From: Acetobacter sicerae
Lineage (GTDB): Bacteria; Pseudomonadota; Alphaproteobacteria; Acetobacterales; Acetobacteraceae
DNA: 64,000 bases
Direction: 5' to 3'
Assembly: GCF_011516765.1 (NCBI RefSeq)
Contig: NZ_JAAABN010000007.1
Location: 62,001 to 126,000, forward strand
In this document: piece by piece, positions 34,521-43,137 of the stretch
How the letters are laid out: each line of letters starts with the position of its first letter
Numbering within the stretch: the first letter of the stretch is position 1
The notes under the pieces: generated by a model
What the model was told of the DNA's origin: nothing
What the model saw: the letters and a program-made list of their open reading frames with translations, nothing else
Database searches by the model: none
Made by a program: the position numbers and the translations under genes

Positions 34521-36720
34521 CCTCGCCCGTTGCCTCGATTGCGACCGGCACACGCCGGGGAAGTTTCATGAAGTTTGGAACATCCGTCCCGAAGCCGAGA
34601 ACATTCTCGCCCGGTGCATCGGCAATTTCAGAGCCGCGACGACGGTTATCATCCCGCCGGTTGCGATCATTACGATCGTTGCGGTCCCGTGGTCCGCGAC
34701 GATCCTCTCGTGCCTCTGCCTGAGGCGTCGCCTCAACAGGAGTTGCCGGCTTCTTCTCGACTTCCTTTTTGCGAGCCGGTGCTTCCGACTGTTTTGGACG
34801 CTCGTTATCGCGTTCACGCTCAGAACCGCGACCGGTGCGCTTTTTCTTGCCCCGACTGCCGCGTGATTCTTCCTCGCTCGCCCAGTCAAGCTGCGTGATA
34901 CCATCACGCTCCAGACGGGGAATGGGCTTGCCTGTCAGCGTTTCAATCGCTTCCGCAAATTTGCGGTCGTAAGGTGTGGCAAGACTGTAGGCCTTACCTT
35001 CCTTTCCGGCGCGTCCCGTACGACCGATGCGATGGACATAGTCCTCTGCATGGAAGGGAAGATCGAAGTTGAAGACGTGAGACAGCCCACCGATATCAAT
35101 ACCGCGTGCGGCCACATCCGAGCAGACCAGAATCTTCAGTTCGCCGGACTTGAACTTTTCCAGTGTCTGGAAACGTACCGACTGCGGCAGATCGCCGTGC
35201 AGAGCGCCCGCTGAGAAACCATGTTTCAGAAGTGACTTGAGCAGAATGTCAACATCACGCTTGCGATTACAGAAGACGATCGCATTCTGAAGGTTTTCAG
35301 CCCGCAGCAGCTTGCGCAGAACCTTTCGCTTGTCGTCTTCGTCAACGACGATCAGGCCCGTTTCAATGGTCGTCGCGACAGTCGAAGGACGACTGACGGT
35401 GATCTGCTTGGGCGACTGAAGGAACGCGTCGGCGAGGCGACGGATTTCAGGCGCCATCGTTGCGGAGAAGAACAGTGTCTGACGATTCGCCGGAAGCAGA
35501 CCCACGATCCGTTCAATGTCCGGAATGAAGCCCATGTCGAGCATGCGGTCGGCTTCATCGATCACGAGAATCCGTGTCTGCGTCAGCAGGAGACCACCGC
35601 GCTCGAACAGATCAAGCAGACGGCCCGGCGTGGCGATCAGAACATCGACGCCTTTGTTCAGGACTTCTTTCTGGTCAGCCATGCTTTCGCCGCCGATCAG
35701 AAGGGCGTGCGTCAGCTTCAGATGCTTGCCGTAATTGACGAAATTCTCGGCGACCTGAAGCGCCAGTTCACGCGTCGGCTCAAGAATGAGCGAGCGCGGC
35801 ATCCGGGCGCGGGCGCGGGAACCGGAAAGAATCTCCAGCATGGGAAGCGTGAAGGACGCTGTCTTGCCAGTGCCGGTCTGGGCGACACCCAGAACATCCT
35901 GACCATGCAGAACAGAAGGGATCGCCTGCGCCTGAATGGGAGTCGGATGGACATAACCCATCTCGGTTACGGCACGAAGAAGCGGTTCCGAAAGTCCCAG
36001 ATCAGCAAACGTTACCTGAGTGCTTTCCTCAGGGACATCTTTTTTGGCAGGCTCTGCAACAGGAGCAGGAGCCGCGGGCGGATGAATCTCGGCGTCCTGT
36101 TCGACGATACCGTCCAGAGCCCCGCCGACATGAAGTGGGTGAGCTTCCGTTGCATCTTCGACAGTAGCCTCGTCCACAGACTTGGCTTCCGTTTTGGTGC
36201 TGCGACGGCGTGTCGGTTTTTTGGCTGCGGGCGCCGGAGAGGTTTCCGTGTCCGCACTTTTCGCAACGGCGGCTTTGCGCGTGCGCGGCTTTTTGACAGG
36301 TGTTTCCTTGGGGGACACCTCTGTCGGTGCGGCTTCCTCTTTATCCGCTACGACAGGTTCAGCCTTTTTACGTGTCGTACGGCGCGGAGCTTTCGCGGCA
36401 GGCTTGGCCTCTACGGTCTCATCTGTAGTGGCCGCAGCTTCGGCTTCAGCAGGTTCGGCCTTTTTCCGACGTGTCCGTGCGGGCTTCTTTGGAGCGGCAG
36501 TTTCGGCAACAGGAGTCACTTCTGTAGCGACTGTTTCTTCGACCGCTTTCTTCCGTCGCGTCGTCGCTCGCTTCGGAGCAGGCGCAGGGGAGGCTTCAGC
36601 CTCGACGGCAGCAGACTCTGTCGTCACCGCGTCGCCGGTCGTCGCGGCCTTGCGGGTGCGAGTACGGGGGGCCGCTTTACGCGGCTTTTTCTCGGTCGTG
36701 TCGGAAGCTTTGGGGCTCAA
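34504..36720 (-). CDS. DEAD-box RNA helicase with long basic N-terminal extension
   Basis: A 738-residue protein. Residues ~1-200 are a low-complexity Lys/Ala/Thr/Pro/Glu tail with repeated RRKKAEP-like units, similar to histone-H1-like tails. The helicase core spans ~225-600: FADLGLSEPLLRAVTEMGY (Q-motif region), AQTGTGKTASFTLP, DEADRMLDMGF, FFSATM and HRIGRTGRAG. The C-terminus is Arg/Asp-rich (repeats of RNDRN) and likely RNA-binding. It is of the RhlE type, acting on rRNA or mRNA. The start is a TTG at 36718-36720 behind GAGAG; the first internal Met lies inside the core. Confidence 0.92.
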   Translation of the reverse strand: MSPKASDTTEKKPRKAAPRTRTRKAATTGDAVTTESAAVEAEASPAPAPKRATTRRKKAVEETVATEVTPVAETAAPKKPARTRRKKAEPAEAEAAATTDETVEAKPAAKAPRRTTRKKAEPVVADKEEAAPTEVSPKETPVKKPRTRKAAVAKSADTETSPAPAAKKPTRRRSTKTEAKSVDEATVEDATEAHPLHVGGALDGIVEQDAEIHPPAAPAPVAEPAKKDVPEESTQVTFADLGLSEPLLRAVTEMGYVHPTPIQAQAIPSVLHGQDVLGVAQTGTGKTASFTLPMLEILSGSRARARMPRSLILEPTRELALQVAENFVNYGKHLKLTHALLIGGESMADQKEVLNKGVDVLIATPGRLLDLFERGGLLLTQTRILVIDEADRMLDMGFIPDIERIVGLLPANRQTLFFSATMAPEIRRLADAFLQSPKQITVSRPSTVATTIETGLIVVDEDDKRKVLRKLLRAENLQNAIVFCNRKRDVDILLKSLLKHGFSAGALHGDLPQSVRFQTLEKFKSGELKILVCSDVAARGIDIGGLSHVFNFDLPFHAEDYVHRIGRTGRAGKEGKAYSLATPYDRKFAEAIETLTGKPIPRLERDGITQLDWASEEESRGSRGKKKRTGRGSERERDNERPKQSEAPARKKEVEKKPATPVEATPQAEAREDRRGPRDRNDRNDRNRRDDNRRRGSEIADAPGENVLGFGTDVPNFMKLPRRVPVAIEATGEDGTES

Positions 36721-36892
36721 GTCGCTCTCAGATTAGGTCGGTCGCCTCGAAGGCGTGGCGCACAGAAGGGGCCGGAAAAAACCGGTGCCTGTCGGTAGGC
36801 CGTCCTGCACGAAAAATCAAGCGGCAGTCGTTTCAGTTTCAGACTGACCGCACGGGTTTTCGACAGAATAACCGTCAGGCTCTCATGAAAGT

Positions 36893-37342
36893 TTAAAGAC
36901 CGTGTCCAATTGACGCACACAGGATGGCGAGAACGCCGCAGGCGACAACACCCAGCATGAGGCTGCGGATGGAATCGAATGTCTGCGGCTGCGGACGGAT
37001 GGCGCGGCGTGCTTTCTGATAGGGGCCGTAAAAAACGCGCAGAAACAGACCTGCCATGATCAGACCGAGAACCTGCATGGCGTTTGTGGTCCAGGGGATC
37101 ACCGCAAAACCGCCCTCATGAATGATCATGAGCCAGCCCGTAATCAGTACGATCGGCATGATATGCCAGATCACCCGAAGAAAACGTTTCAGCGTCAGCA
37201 GATGCACGGCGCTGCGCTGGGCTTTGTCGAGCAAAGACAGGCTTGGACGCAGGATGGCTACGGCATAGGTCGCGCCACCTACCCACACCGCCATTCCGGC
37301 GATGTGCAGCGTCAGAACAAGACTCCAGAGAATATGTGGCAT
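36893..37342 (-). CDS. CopD-like four-helix membrane protein
   Basis: A 149-residue integral membrane protein with four hydrophobic helices. An N-terminal LVLTLHIAGMAVWVGGATYAV helix with a conserved His and a later IWHIMPIVLITGW recall the CopD/YozB-type putative heme or copper membrane domain. The role is uncertain. Its ATG at 37342 lies 139 bases from the divergent NAD(P)HX repair gene. Confidence 0.65.
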   Translation of the reverse strand: MPHILWSLVLTLHIAGMAVWVGGATYAVAILRPSLSLLDKAQRSAVHLLTLKRFLRVIWHIMPIVLITGWLMIIHEGGFAVIPWTTNAMQVLGLIMAGLFLRVFYGPYQKARRAIRPQPQTFDSIRSLMLGVVACGVLAILCASIGHGL

Positions 37343-37480
37343 GCGGACTCCATCGGACAGATTGGCTGTACGGTCGTAAGCTGTGTCGCCAATCAGAGCG
37401 TCGAACGCAAGGCTCCCCGTTTCTGGAGGCAGGTTTCAGGCGGGTTCATTCCGCCGCATTCGCATATGGAGGCATTCGTC

Positions 37481-38914
37481 ATGTCCGGCCAACCCGACAG
37501 ATTCGCTGTCCTCTCCCCGAAGGAGATGGGTAGTGTTGACCATATTGCATCCCGCACCATTCCTGTGGCGACCCTGATGGAGAACGCCGGACGGGCTGTG
37601 GCGTGGGCCGTAAAATATTTTACGAAGCCCTGTCGCGTGCTGGTGCTGTGCGGTCCGGGTAACAACGGCGGAGATGGTTATGTCACGGCGCGTTACCTCG
37701 CCGAGATGGGGTGGCCTGTTGCTGTCGCCGCGCTGGTTGAACCGCGTGAGGGAAGTGACGCCGCAGCTGTTGCGGGGAGATTCCATGGTCCACGAGTGCC
37801 GTTCTCACCAGAAGAAGCCGCCAGGGTTGATCTGGTGATCGACGCAGTGTTCGGGGCTGGGCTCAGTCGTGATGTGCAGGAACCTGTTCCGTCCGTGCTG
37901 GCTGCCGCCAAACGCGTGGTCGCTATCGACATGCCCAGCGGCATTGATGGCGCAACCGGACAGGTGCGCGGATACGCTCGCGCCGCCGATCTGACCGTGA
38001 CGTTTTTCCGGGCAAAACCCGGTCACTTGGTGCTGCCGGGACGTGAGTATCTCGGGCAGTTCGAGGTGCGGGATATCGGGATTCCTGCTGAGGCACTGAA
38101 GGAAATCACCGTCACCACATGGCGGAATGAACCCGGTCTCTGGAAACTGCCCGTTCTGGAGCTTGAGGCTCATAAATATTCCCGTGGTGTCGTCAGTCTG
38201 TGCGCCGGTGAAGCGATGCCCGGCGCAGCCCGGCTGGCGGCGGCTTCGGCGCGTCGCACCGGTGCGGGTCTCGTCCGGATTGCGGCTGGGAAGGCGGCTC
38301 CTGCCTTTCGGCTGGGCGAGCCGGGACTCATTATCGACGAGGAGCCGCTGGCGGACCTGCTGAAAGATCATCGCCGTCGGACATGGATTTGCGGCCCGGG
38401 CCTCCTGCCGGAAGAGGTGGAGCAGGTTTTCCCGCAACTGGTTGCGGCGGAGCGGCAGATTCTCGCTGACGCGGGCGCCTTCTCATGGGCGGCAGACGCG
38501 CCGGATCGTCTGCGGGGCGCGGCAGTCCTGACGCCGCATGGGGGAGAATTTACCCGGGTCTTCGGTGCGCCGGGTGCTGACCCACTGGCGGCCGTGCGGG
38601 CTGCCGCCAAACGGGTGAACGCAGTGGTAGTCCTGAAGGGGGCGACGAGCGTGATCGCGTCACCAGACGGGAAGGTGGCGCTGAATACCCACGCGACCTC
38701 GGCGCTCGGAACGGCAGGTTCTGGCGATACGCTGACTGGTATCATCGGAGCCCTGCTGGCGGCTGGTATGGAGCCGTGGGATGCCGCATGCGCAGGTGTG
38801 TGGCTGCATGGGGAAGCGGCCTTGCAGGCCGGAAACTGGCTGGTTGCGGAAGATCTGGATCGGTATCTCGGGAAGGCAAGGGACAAGGCGACGCGGCTTC
38901 AGGAGGAGCCATGA
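37481..38914 (+). CDS. nnr: Bifunctional NAD(P)HX epimerase / dehydratase
   Basis: A 477-residue metabolite-repair enzyme. Residues ~1-215 are the YjeF epimerase domain (MENAGRAVAWAV, VLVLCGPGNNGGDGYVTARYLAE, IDMPSGIDGATGQ). Residues ~235-470 are the ADP/ATP-dependent dehydratase (WICGPGL, LTPHGGEFTRVFG, GTAGSGDTLTGIIGALLA). It restores NAD(P)H from its hydrated forms. The ATG at 37481 sits eight bases after GGAGG; the frame continuing upstream overlaps the divergent gene and is not coding. Confidence 0.94.
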   Translation: MSGQPDRFAVLSPKEMGSVDHIASRTIPVATLMENAGRAVAWAVKYFTKPCRVLVLCGPGNNGGDGYVTARYLAEMGWPVAVAALVEPREGSDAAAVAGRFHGPRVPFSPEEAARVDLVIDAVFGAGLSRDVQEPVPSVLAAAKRVVAIDMPSGIDGATGQVRGYARAADLTVTFFRAKPGHLVLPGREYLGQFEVRDIGIPAEALKEITVTTWRNEPGLWKLPVLELEAHKYSRGVVSLCAGEAMPGAARLAAASARRTGAGLVRIAAGKAAPAFRLGEPGLIIDEEPLADLLKDHRRRTWICGPGLLPEEVEQVFPQLVAAERQILADAGAFSWAADAPDRLRGAAVLTPHGGEFTRVFGAPGADPLAAVRAAAKRVNAVVVLKGATSVIASPDGKVALNTHATSALGTAGSGDTLTGIIGALLAAGMEPWDAACAGVWLHGEAALQAGNWLVAEDLDRYLGKARDKATRLQEEP

Positions 38915-39018
38915 AAGCTATGGCCGATGTTCTGTGTGACATTCAGGTGAAGTCACCCTGCGGAGACATCGGAAATCAGCTTAATTGCAGGATGCGTGTC
39001 GGAGTGACCTTGCCGTAA
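38911..39018 (+). CDS. Possible 35-residue small protein coupled to nnr
   Basis: A 35-codon frame starts at an ATG overlapping the nnr stop (ATGA) and is preceded by a strong AGGAGG site four bases away. The product has three Cys (VLCDI, SPCGD, LNCRM) and no recognised similarity. The ribosome site argues for translation. It could also be the 5' remnant of a lost downstream gene. Confidence 0.3.
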   Translation: MKAMADVLCDIQVKSPCGDIGNQLNCRMRVGVTLP

Positions 39019-39076
39019 GGTTGAGACTGCGGTAATCGGTGCGCCCTCGGCGTTATGGGTTGCGCTGATAGGCCAC

Positions 39077-39161
<85 letters not shown>

Positions 39162-39281
39162 GCCCTGTCACAACGGCAGAGGCTGGGTTTGCATCCCATG
39201 ATTATTCTGCCGGAAGAGTTTTGGCGGTCGGTGAAGATCGCTGTGTATTGAAGAGTTCGCACGAGAGGATGGCCTGGGCAT

Positions 39282-40613
39282 ATGCAGGTTACTGAGACGC
39301 TTTCCGAGGGCCTGAAGCACGCCTTCACCGTGGTCGTTCCGTCGGCCGAACTCGAGAAGAAGGAAGAGGCGCGCCTCAAGGAAGTCGGCGCGTCCGCCAA
39401 TCTTCCCGGTTTCCGTCCGGGTAAGGTGCCGCTGTCCGTTATCCGTCAGCGTTTCGGCGCATCCGTGAAGGGTGAAGTGCTGGAGCAGGCGGTGAACGAT
39501 GCGCTGCGTAACCTCTTTGAGGAGCGTAATCTGCGCCCGGCGCAGCAGCCCAAGGTTGATGTTGTTTCCGGTGGCGACGGCAAGGGTGATCTTGAGCTGA
39601 AGGTCGAGACGGAAGTTCTCCCTGAAATCAAGGAGCCTGACCTGTCCGACGTGTCTCTGGTGCGCCTGAAGGCGACGCCTGATGCGGCGACCGTGGACAA
39701 GGCTCTGAACGACATTGCGAAGCGTCAGCGCGATTTCGTGGTCGTTGAAGAGGATCGTCCGGCTGCTCAGGGTGACGCTCTGGTCGTCGATTTTGTTGGC
39801 AAGCGCGATGGCGTTCCCTTCGAAGGCGGCACGGCGGAAGACGTGAGCGTCGAGATCGGTGGCGAGGGTTTCATTCCCGGTTTCGCCGAGCAGCTCGAAG
39901 GCATGAAGCCGGGCGAAGAGAAGATCATCACGGTGACCTTCCCTGAGGAATACGGCGCGAAGGAACTGGCCGGTCAGGTCGCAACCTTCGACATCAAGGC
40001 AAAAGAGCTGAAGAAGCCGGTCGACGTTGAGGTCAATGACGAGCTCGCCAAGAAGATCGGTTTCGAAAATCTCGACAAGATTCGTGAAGTCATCACGAAG
40101 CAGGTTGAAGACGAGTACGAGCAGCTTTCCCGTCTGCGCCTGAAGCGTGACCTGCTGGACAAGCTGGCCGAGAAGACGGATTTCCCGGCTCCGGAAAGCA
40201 TGGTTGACGCAGAATTCGACCAGATCTGGGCGCGTGTTGAAGCTGATCGCAAGTCCGGCGAGTTGGACGAGGAAGATCAGGGCAAGGACGAAGACACGCT
40301 GAAGGCTGATTATCGCAAGATCGCCGAGCGTCGCGTGAAGCTTGGTCTGCTTCTTGCTGAAATCGGCCGTGCGAAGGGTATCACGGTCACGCAGGACGAG
40401 ATGGCGCGCGCCATTCGTGCGGAAGCCATGCGCTACCGTGGTCAGGAACAGGCTGTGTTCGACTTCTTCATGAAGAACCCGCAGGCTGCCGAGTCCCTTC
40501 GTGGTCCGATCTTCGAAAACAAGGTGATCGACTACATCACCGAGTTGGCGAAAGTTGAAGACAAGGATGTGACGCCGGAAGAACTGGCTGACATGCCAGC
40601 GGCCAACGTCTGA
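39282..40613 (+). CDS. tig: Trigger factor
   Basis: A 443-residue ribosome-associated chaperone and peptidyl-prolyl isomerase. The N-terminal ribosome-binding domain has the signature LPGFRPGKVPLSVIRQRFG. A central FKBP-type domain (~residues 160-245: GDALVVDFVGKRDGVPFEGG, FIPGFAEQLEGMKPGEEK) and a long helical C-terminal chaperone domain follow. The length is typical. It heads the conserved tig-clpP-clpX-lon order. Confidence 0.97.
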   Translation: MQVTETLSEGLKHAFTVVVPSAELEKKEEARLKEVGASANLPGFRPGKVPLSVIRQRFGASVKGEVLEQAVNDALRNLFEERNLRPAQQPKVDVVSGGDGKGDLELKVETEVLPEIKEPDLSDVSLVRLKATPDAATVDKALNDIAKRQRDFVVVEEDRPAAQGDALVVDFVGKRDGVPFEGGTAEDVSVEIGGEGFIPGFAEQLEGMKPGEEKIITVTFPEEYGAKELAGQVATFDIKAKELKKPVDVEVNDELAKKIGFENLDKIREVITKQVEDEYEQLSRLRLKRDLLDKLAEKTDFPAPESMVDAEFDQIWARVEADRKSGELDEEDQGKDEDTLKADYRKIAERRVKLGLLLAEIGRAKGITVTQDEMARAIRAEAMRYRGQEQAVFDFFMKNPQAAESLRGPIFENKVIDYITELAKVEDKDVTPEELADMPAANV

Positions 40614-40645
40614 TAGTCTCACTGTTTTTACAGTAAGCGATAATG

Positions 40646-40686
40646 CGGCACTTTCTTCTTTTTTGAGGGGAAAGTGCCGTTTGTTT
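40646..40686 (+). terminator. Intrinsic terminator after tig
   Basis: CGGCACTTTC (40646-40655) and GAAAGTGCCG (40670-40679) form a perfect 10-base stem followed by TTTGTTT. It sits about 33 bases past the tig stop and separates tig from clpP. Confidence 0.85.
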
Positions 40687-40869
40687 ATGTGGCCCGCTAC
40701 GATGAGCAGGTCGGAAATGCAGGATTTTCACCCAATGGGGTGGCGCTGGGTCTGATTATCTCTATCTTAAGCAGACCGGGCGTTCTGTCTGGGTTGAACC
40801 TATCCTGTCCGATGGCAGGGGACGGGGCAGGATACGCGGCGTAGCGGCATATAAGTCGGGAATGATGTG

Positions 40870-41508
40870 ATGAGGGATTCGAACCCCGTAGAGATTTTTA
40901 ACAACGCTCTTGTGCCGATGGTGGTCGAGCAGACTTCCCGCGGGGAGCGCGCGTTCGATATCTATTCGCGTCTTCTGCAGGAGCGGATCATCTTTCTGAC
41001 CGGGCCGGTTTACGATCAGGTGGCTTCCGTCATTTCGGCACAGCTTCTCTATCTGGAGAGCGTGAATCCGAACAAGGAAATCTCCTTTTATATCAACAGC
41101 CCGGGTGGCGTGGTGTCTGCCGGTCTCGCGATCTATGACACCATGCAGTATATCCGGAGTCCCGTGAGCACTGTGTGCATCGGTCAGGCTGCTTCAATGG
41201 GCTCCCTGCTACTGGCAGGCGGCGCCGAGGGTAAGCGTTTCGCTCTGCCGAACGCTCGCGTGATGGTGCATCAGCCTTCAGGCGGTGCGCAGGGGCAGGC
41301 CAGCGACATCGAGATTCAGGCGCGTGAGATACTCACGATTCGCCAGCGTCTCAACGAGATCTACCGCGAACACACAGGTCAGACGCTTGAAGATATCGAG
41401 CAGAAACTTGAGCGCGACAGCTACATGTCCGCCGATGAAGCGAAAGCCTTCGGGATTGTGGATGAAGTTATCAAGAAACACCCGGCCCAGTCCGGAGAGA
41501 AGGCCTGA
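40870..41508 (+). CDS. clpP: ATP-dependent Clp protease proteolytic subunit
   Basis: A 212-residue serine peptidase. The catalytic triad is visible: Ser in [14 protein letters not shown], His in [11 protein letters not shown] and Asp in the downstream helix region. The N-terminal [22 protein letters not shown] with [11 protein letters not shown] is characteristic. It forms the tetradecameric chamber that works with ClpX, encoded 123 bases downstream. The ATG at 40870 (after a GTG at 40867) fits the family start. Confidence 0.97.
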   Translation: MRDSNPVEIFNNALVPMVVEQTSRGERAFDIYSRLLQERIIFLTGPVYDQVASVISAQLLYLESVNPNKEISFYINSPGGVVSAGLAIYDTMQYIRSPVSTVCIGQAASMGSLLLAGGAEGKRFALPNARVMVHQPSGGAQGQASDIEIQAREILTIRQRLNEIYREHTGQTLEDIEQKLERDSYMSADEAKAFGIVDEVIKKHPAQSGEKA

Positions 41509-41631
41509 GCCTTCAGACACCGTCATGCCTGGCTATCACTTGATGCGTCTTGCTGGTCCGGTTACGATTTTCGCTTTGCCCGGTAATATGGCCGGGCGGC
41601 TCCGGAAGGGGTCAAGATTAGGGGACTGCAG

Positions 41632-42897
41632 ATGAACGCAAAGTCCGGCGATTCCAAGAACACGCTGTATTGCTCGTTCTGCGGAAAGTCACAGCATGAG
41701 GTCCGCAAGCTGATTGCGGGGCCTACGGTGTTCATCTGTGACGAATGCGTTGAGCTCTGCATGGATATCATCCGTGAGGAGCACAAGACGACGCTGGTGA
41801 AGTCGCGGGACGGCGTGCCGACTCCAAAAGAGATCTGCAAGATTCTCGACGATTACGTCATCGGCCAGTTCGAGGCGAAAAAGGTGCTCTCGGTTGCGGT
41901 GCACAACCACTACAAGCGCCTCGCCTATGCGCAGAAGAACAATGATGTCGAAATCTCGAAGTCGAACATCCTTCTGATCGGTCCGACCGGTTCGGGTAAG
42001 ACGCTGCTTGCGCAGACGCTCGCCCGTATCATCGATGTGCCTTTCACGATGGCGGACGCTACGACTCTGACCGAGGCGGGCTATGTCGGTGAGGATGTCG
42101 AGAACATCATTCTCAAGCTGCTGCAGGCAGCCGACTACAATGTCGAGCGGGCACAGCGCGGCATCGTCTATATCGATGAAATCGACAAGATTTCCCGGAA
42201 GTCGGATAACCCGTCCATCACCCGTGATGTCAGCGGTGAAGGTGTCCAGCAGGCGCTTCTGAAGCTGATGGAAGGCACGGTTGCTTCCGTTCCGCCGCAG
42301 GGTGGCCGCAAGCATCCGCAGCAGGAGTTCCTGCAGGTCGATACGACCAACATGCTCTTCATCTGCGGCGGTGCTTTCGCCGGGCTGGAAAAAGTCATTT
42401 CGGCACGCGGTAAAGGCTCGGGAATTGGCTTTGGCGCGGATGTGCAGGCGCCGGAAGATCGTCGCACAGGCGAGATTCTGAAAAGTGTCGAGCCGGAGGA
42501 TCTGATCAAGTTCGGCCTGATCCCCGAGTTCATCGGCCGCTTGCCGGTTGTCGCCACCCTAGGTGATCTCGATGAAACGGCGCTGGTGCAGATTCTGTCT
42601 GAACCGAAGAACGCGCTGGTCAAGCAGTACGCCAAGCTGTTCCAGATGGAAGACGTGAAGCTGACCTTCACGGAGGATGCGCTCAAGGCGATCGCCCATC
42701 GGGCTATTGAACGGAAAACCGGGGCCCGTGGTCTGCGCTCGATCATGGAGAGTATTCTGCTGACAACCATGTTCGAGCTTCCGGGTCTCGAAAATGTGGA
42801 CGAGGTTGTCGTGAACAAGGACGTGGCTGAAGGAAAAGCTTCGCCAGTTTTCGTTTACGGGAAAGCCAAGGAAAAACCTGCGGAGCAGTCAGCCTGA
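41632..42897 (+). CDS. clpX: ClpX ATPase subunit of Clp protease
   Basis: A 421-residue AAA+ unfoldase. The N-terminal zinc domain shows [11 protein letters not shown]…[10 protein letters not shown]. Walker A is [12 protein letters not shown], Walker B is [10 protein letters not shown], the pore loop lies in the GYVGEDVEN region and sensor motifs follow ([14 protein letters not shown]). It selects and threads substrates into ClpP. The ATG at 41632 is preceded by AGGGG within the family-typical distance. Confidence 0.97.
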   Translation: MNAKSGDSKNTLYCSFCGKSQHEVRKLIAGPTVFICDECVELCMDIIREEHKTTLVKSRDGVPTPKEICKILDDYVIGQFEAKKVLSVAVHNHYKRLAYAQKNNDVEISKSNILLIGPTGSGKTLLAQTLARIIDVPFTMADATTLTEAGYVGEDVENIILKLLQAADYNVERAQRGIVYIDEIDKISRKSDNPSITRDVSGEGVQQALLKLMEGTVASVPPQGGRKHPQQEFLQVDTTNMLFICGGAFAGLEKVISARGKGSGIGFGADVQAPEDRRTGEILKSVEPEDLIKFGLIPEFIGRLPVVATLGDLDETALVQILSEPKNALVKQYAKLFQMEDVKLTFTEDALKAIAHRAIERKTGARGLRSIMESILLTTMFELPGLENVDEVVVNKDVAEGKASPVFVYGKAKEKPAEQSA

Positions 42898-42923
42898 CCG
42901 CTTTCGCACAAAACCATGACATG

Positions 42924-42953
42924 CAGGTGGTTCCGTTCTGGCGGGACCACCTG
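42924..42953 (+). terminator. Hairpin after clpX
   Basis: CAGGTGGTTCC (42924-42934) and GGGACCACCTG (42943-42953) form an 11-base stem with one G-U pair. No T run follows, so termination may be partial. Confidence 0.45.
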
Positions 42954-42969
42954 ATTCATGCGCCCGGCT

Positions 42970-42998
42970 CTTGATAGTGCCGAAAATCATTCCGATAT
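42970..42998 (+). promoter_or_regulatory. Candidate heat-shock (RpoH-type) promoter of lon
   Basis: CTTGAT (42970-42975) and TCCGATAT (42991-42998) are 15 bases apart, close to the RpoH pattern CTTGAA-N13-15-CCCCATAT. It lies about 140 bases before the lon start, between the clpX hairpin and lon. The match is imperfect. Confidence 0.35.
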
Positions 42999-43137
42999 TC
43001 ATCAGTATAAACGACCGCTCCGGAACCGTCAGAAGGCGTTATCCGGAGAAATCCACCCATTGCCGGGGCGGATGGGCGATGTGTGTGCCAATGAATGGGC
43101 ATGCGTCGCCGGATCGTCCATTCAGGAGATCGGCATC

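Noticed and set aside
35707-36798. Plus-strand frame of 363 codons rich in Arg/Phe/Gly opposite the helicase tail
   Set aside because: Its composition is the direct mirror of the Lys/Ala-rich repeats on the other strand.
39168-40622. Long minus-strand frame opposite tig
   Set aside because: Shadow of trigger factor; covers the tRNA-tig gap without any signal of its own.
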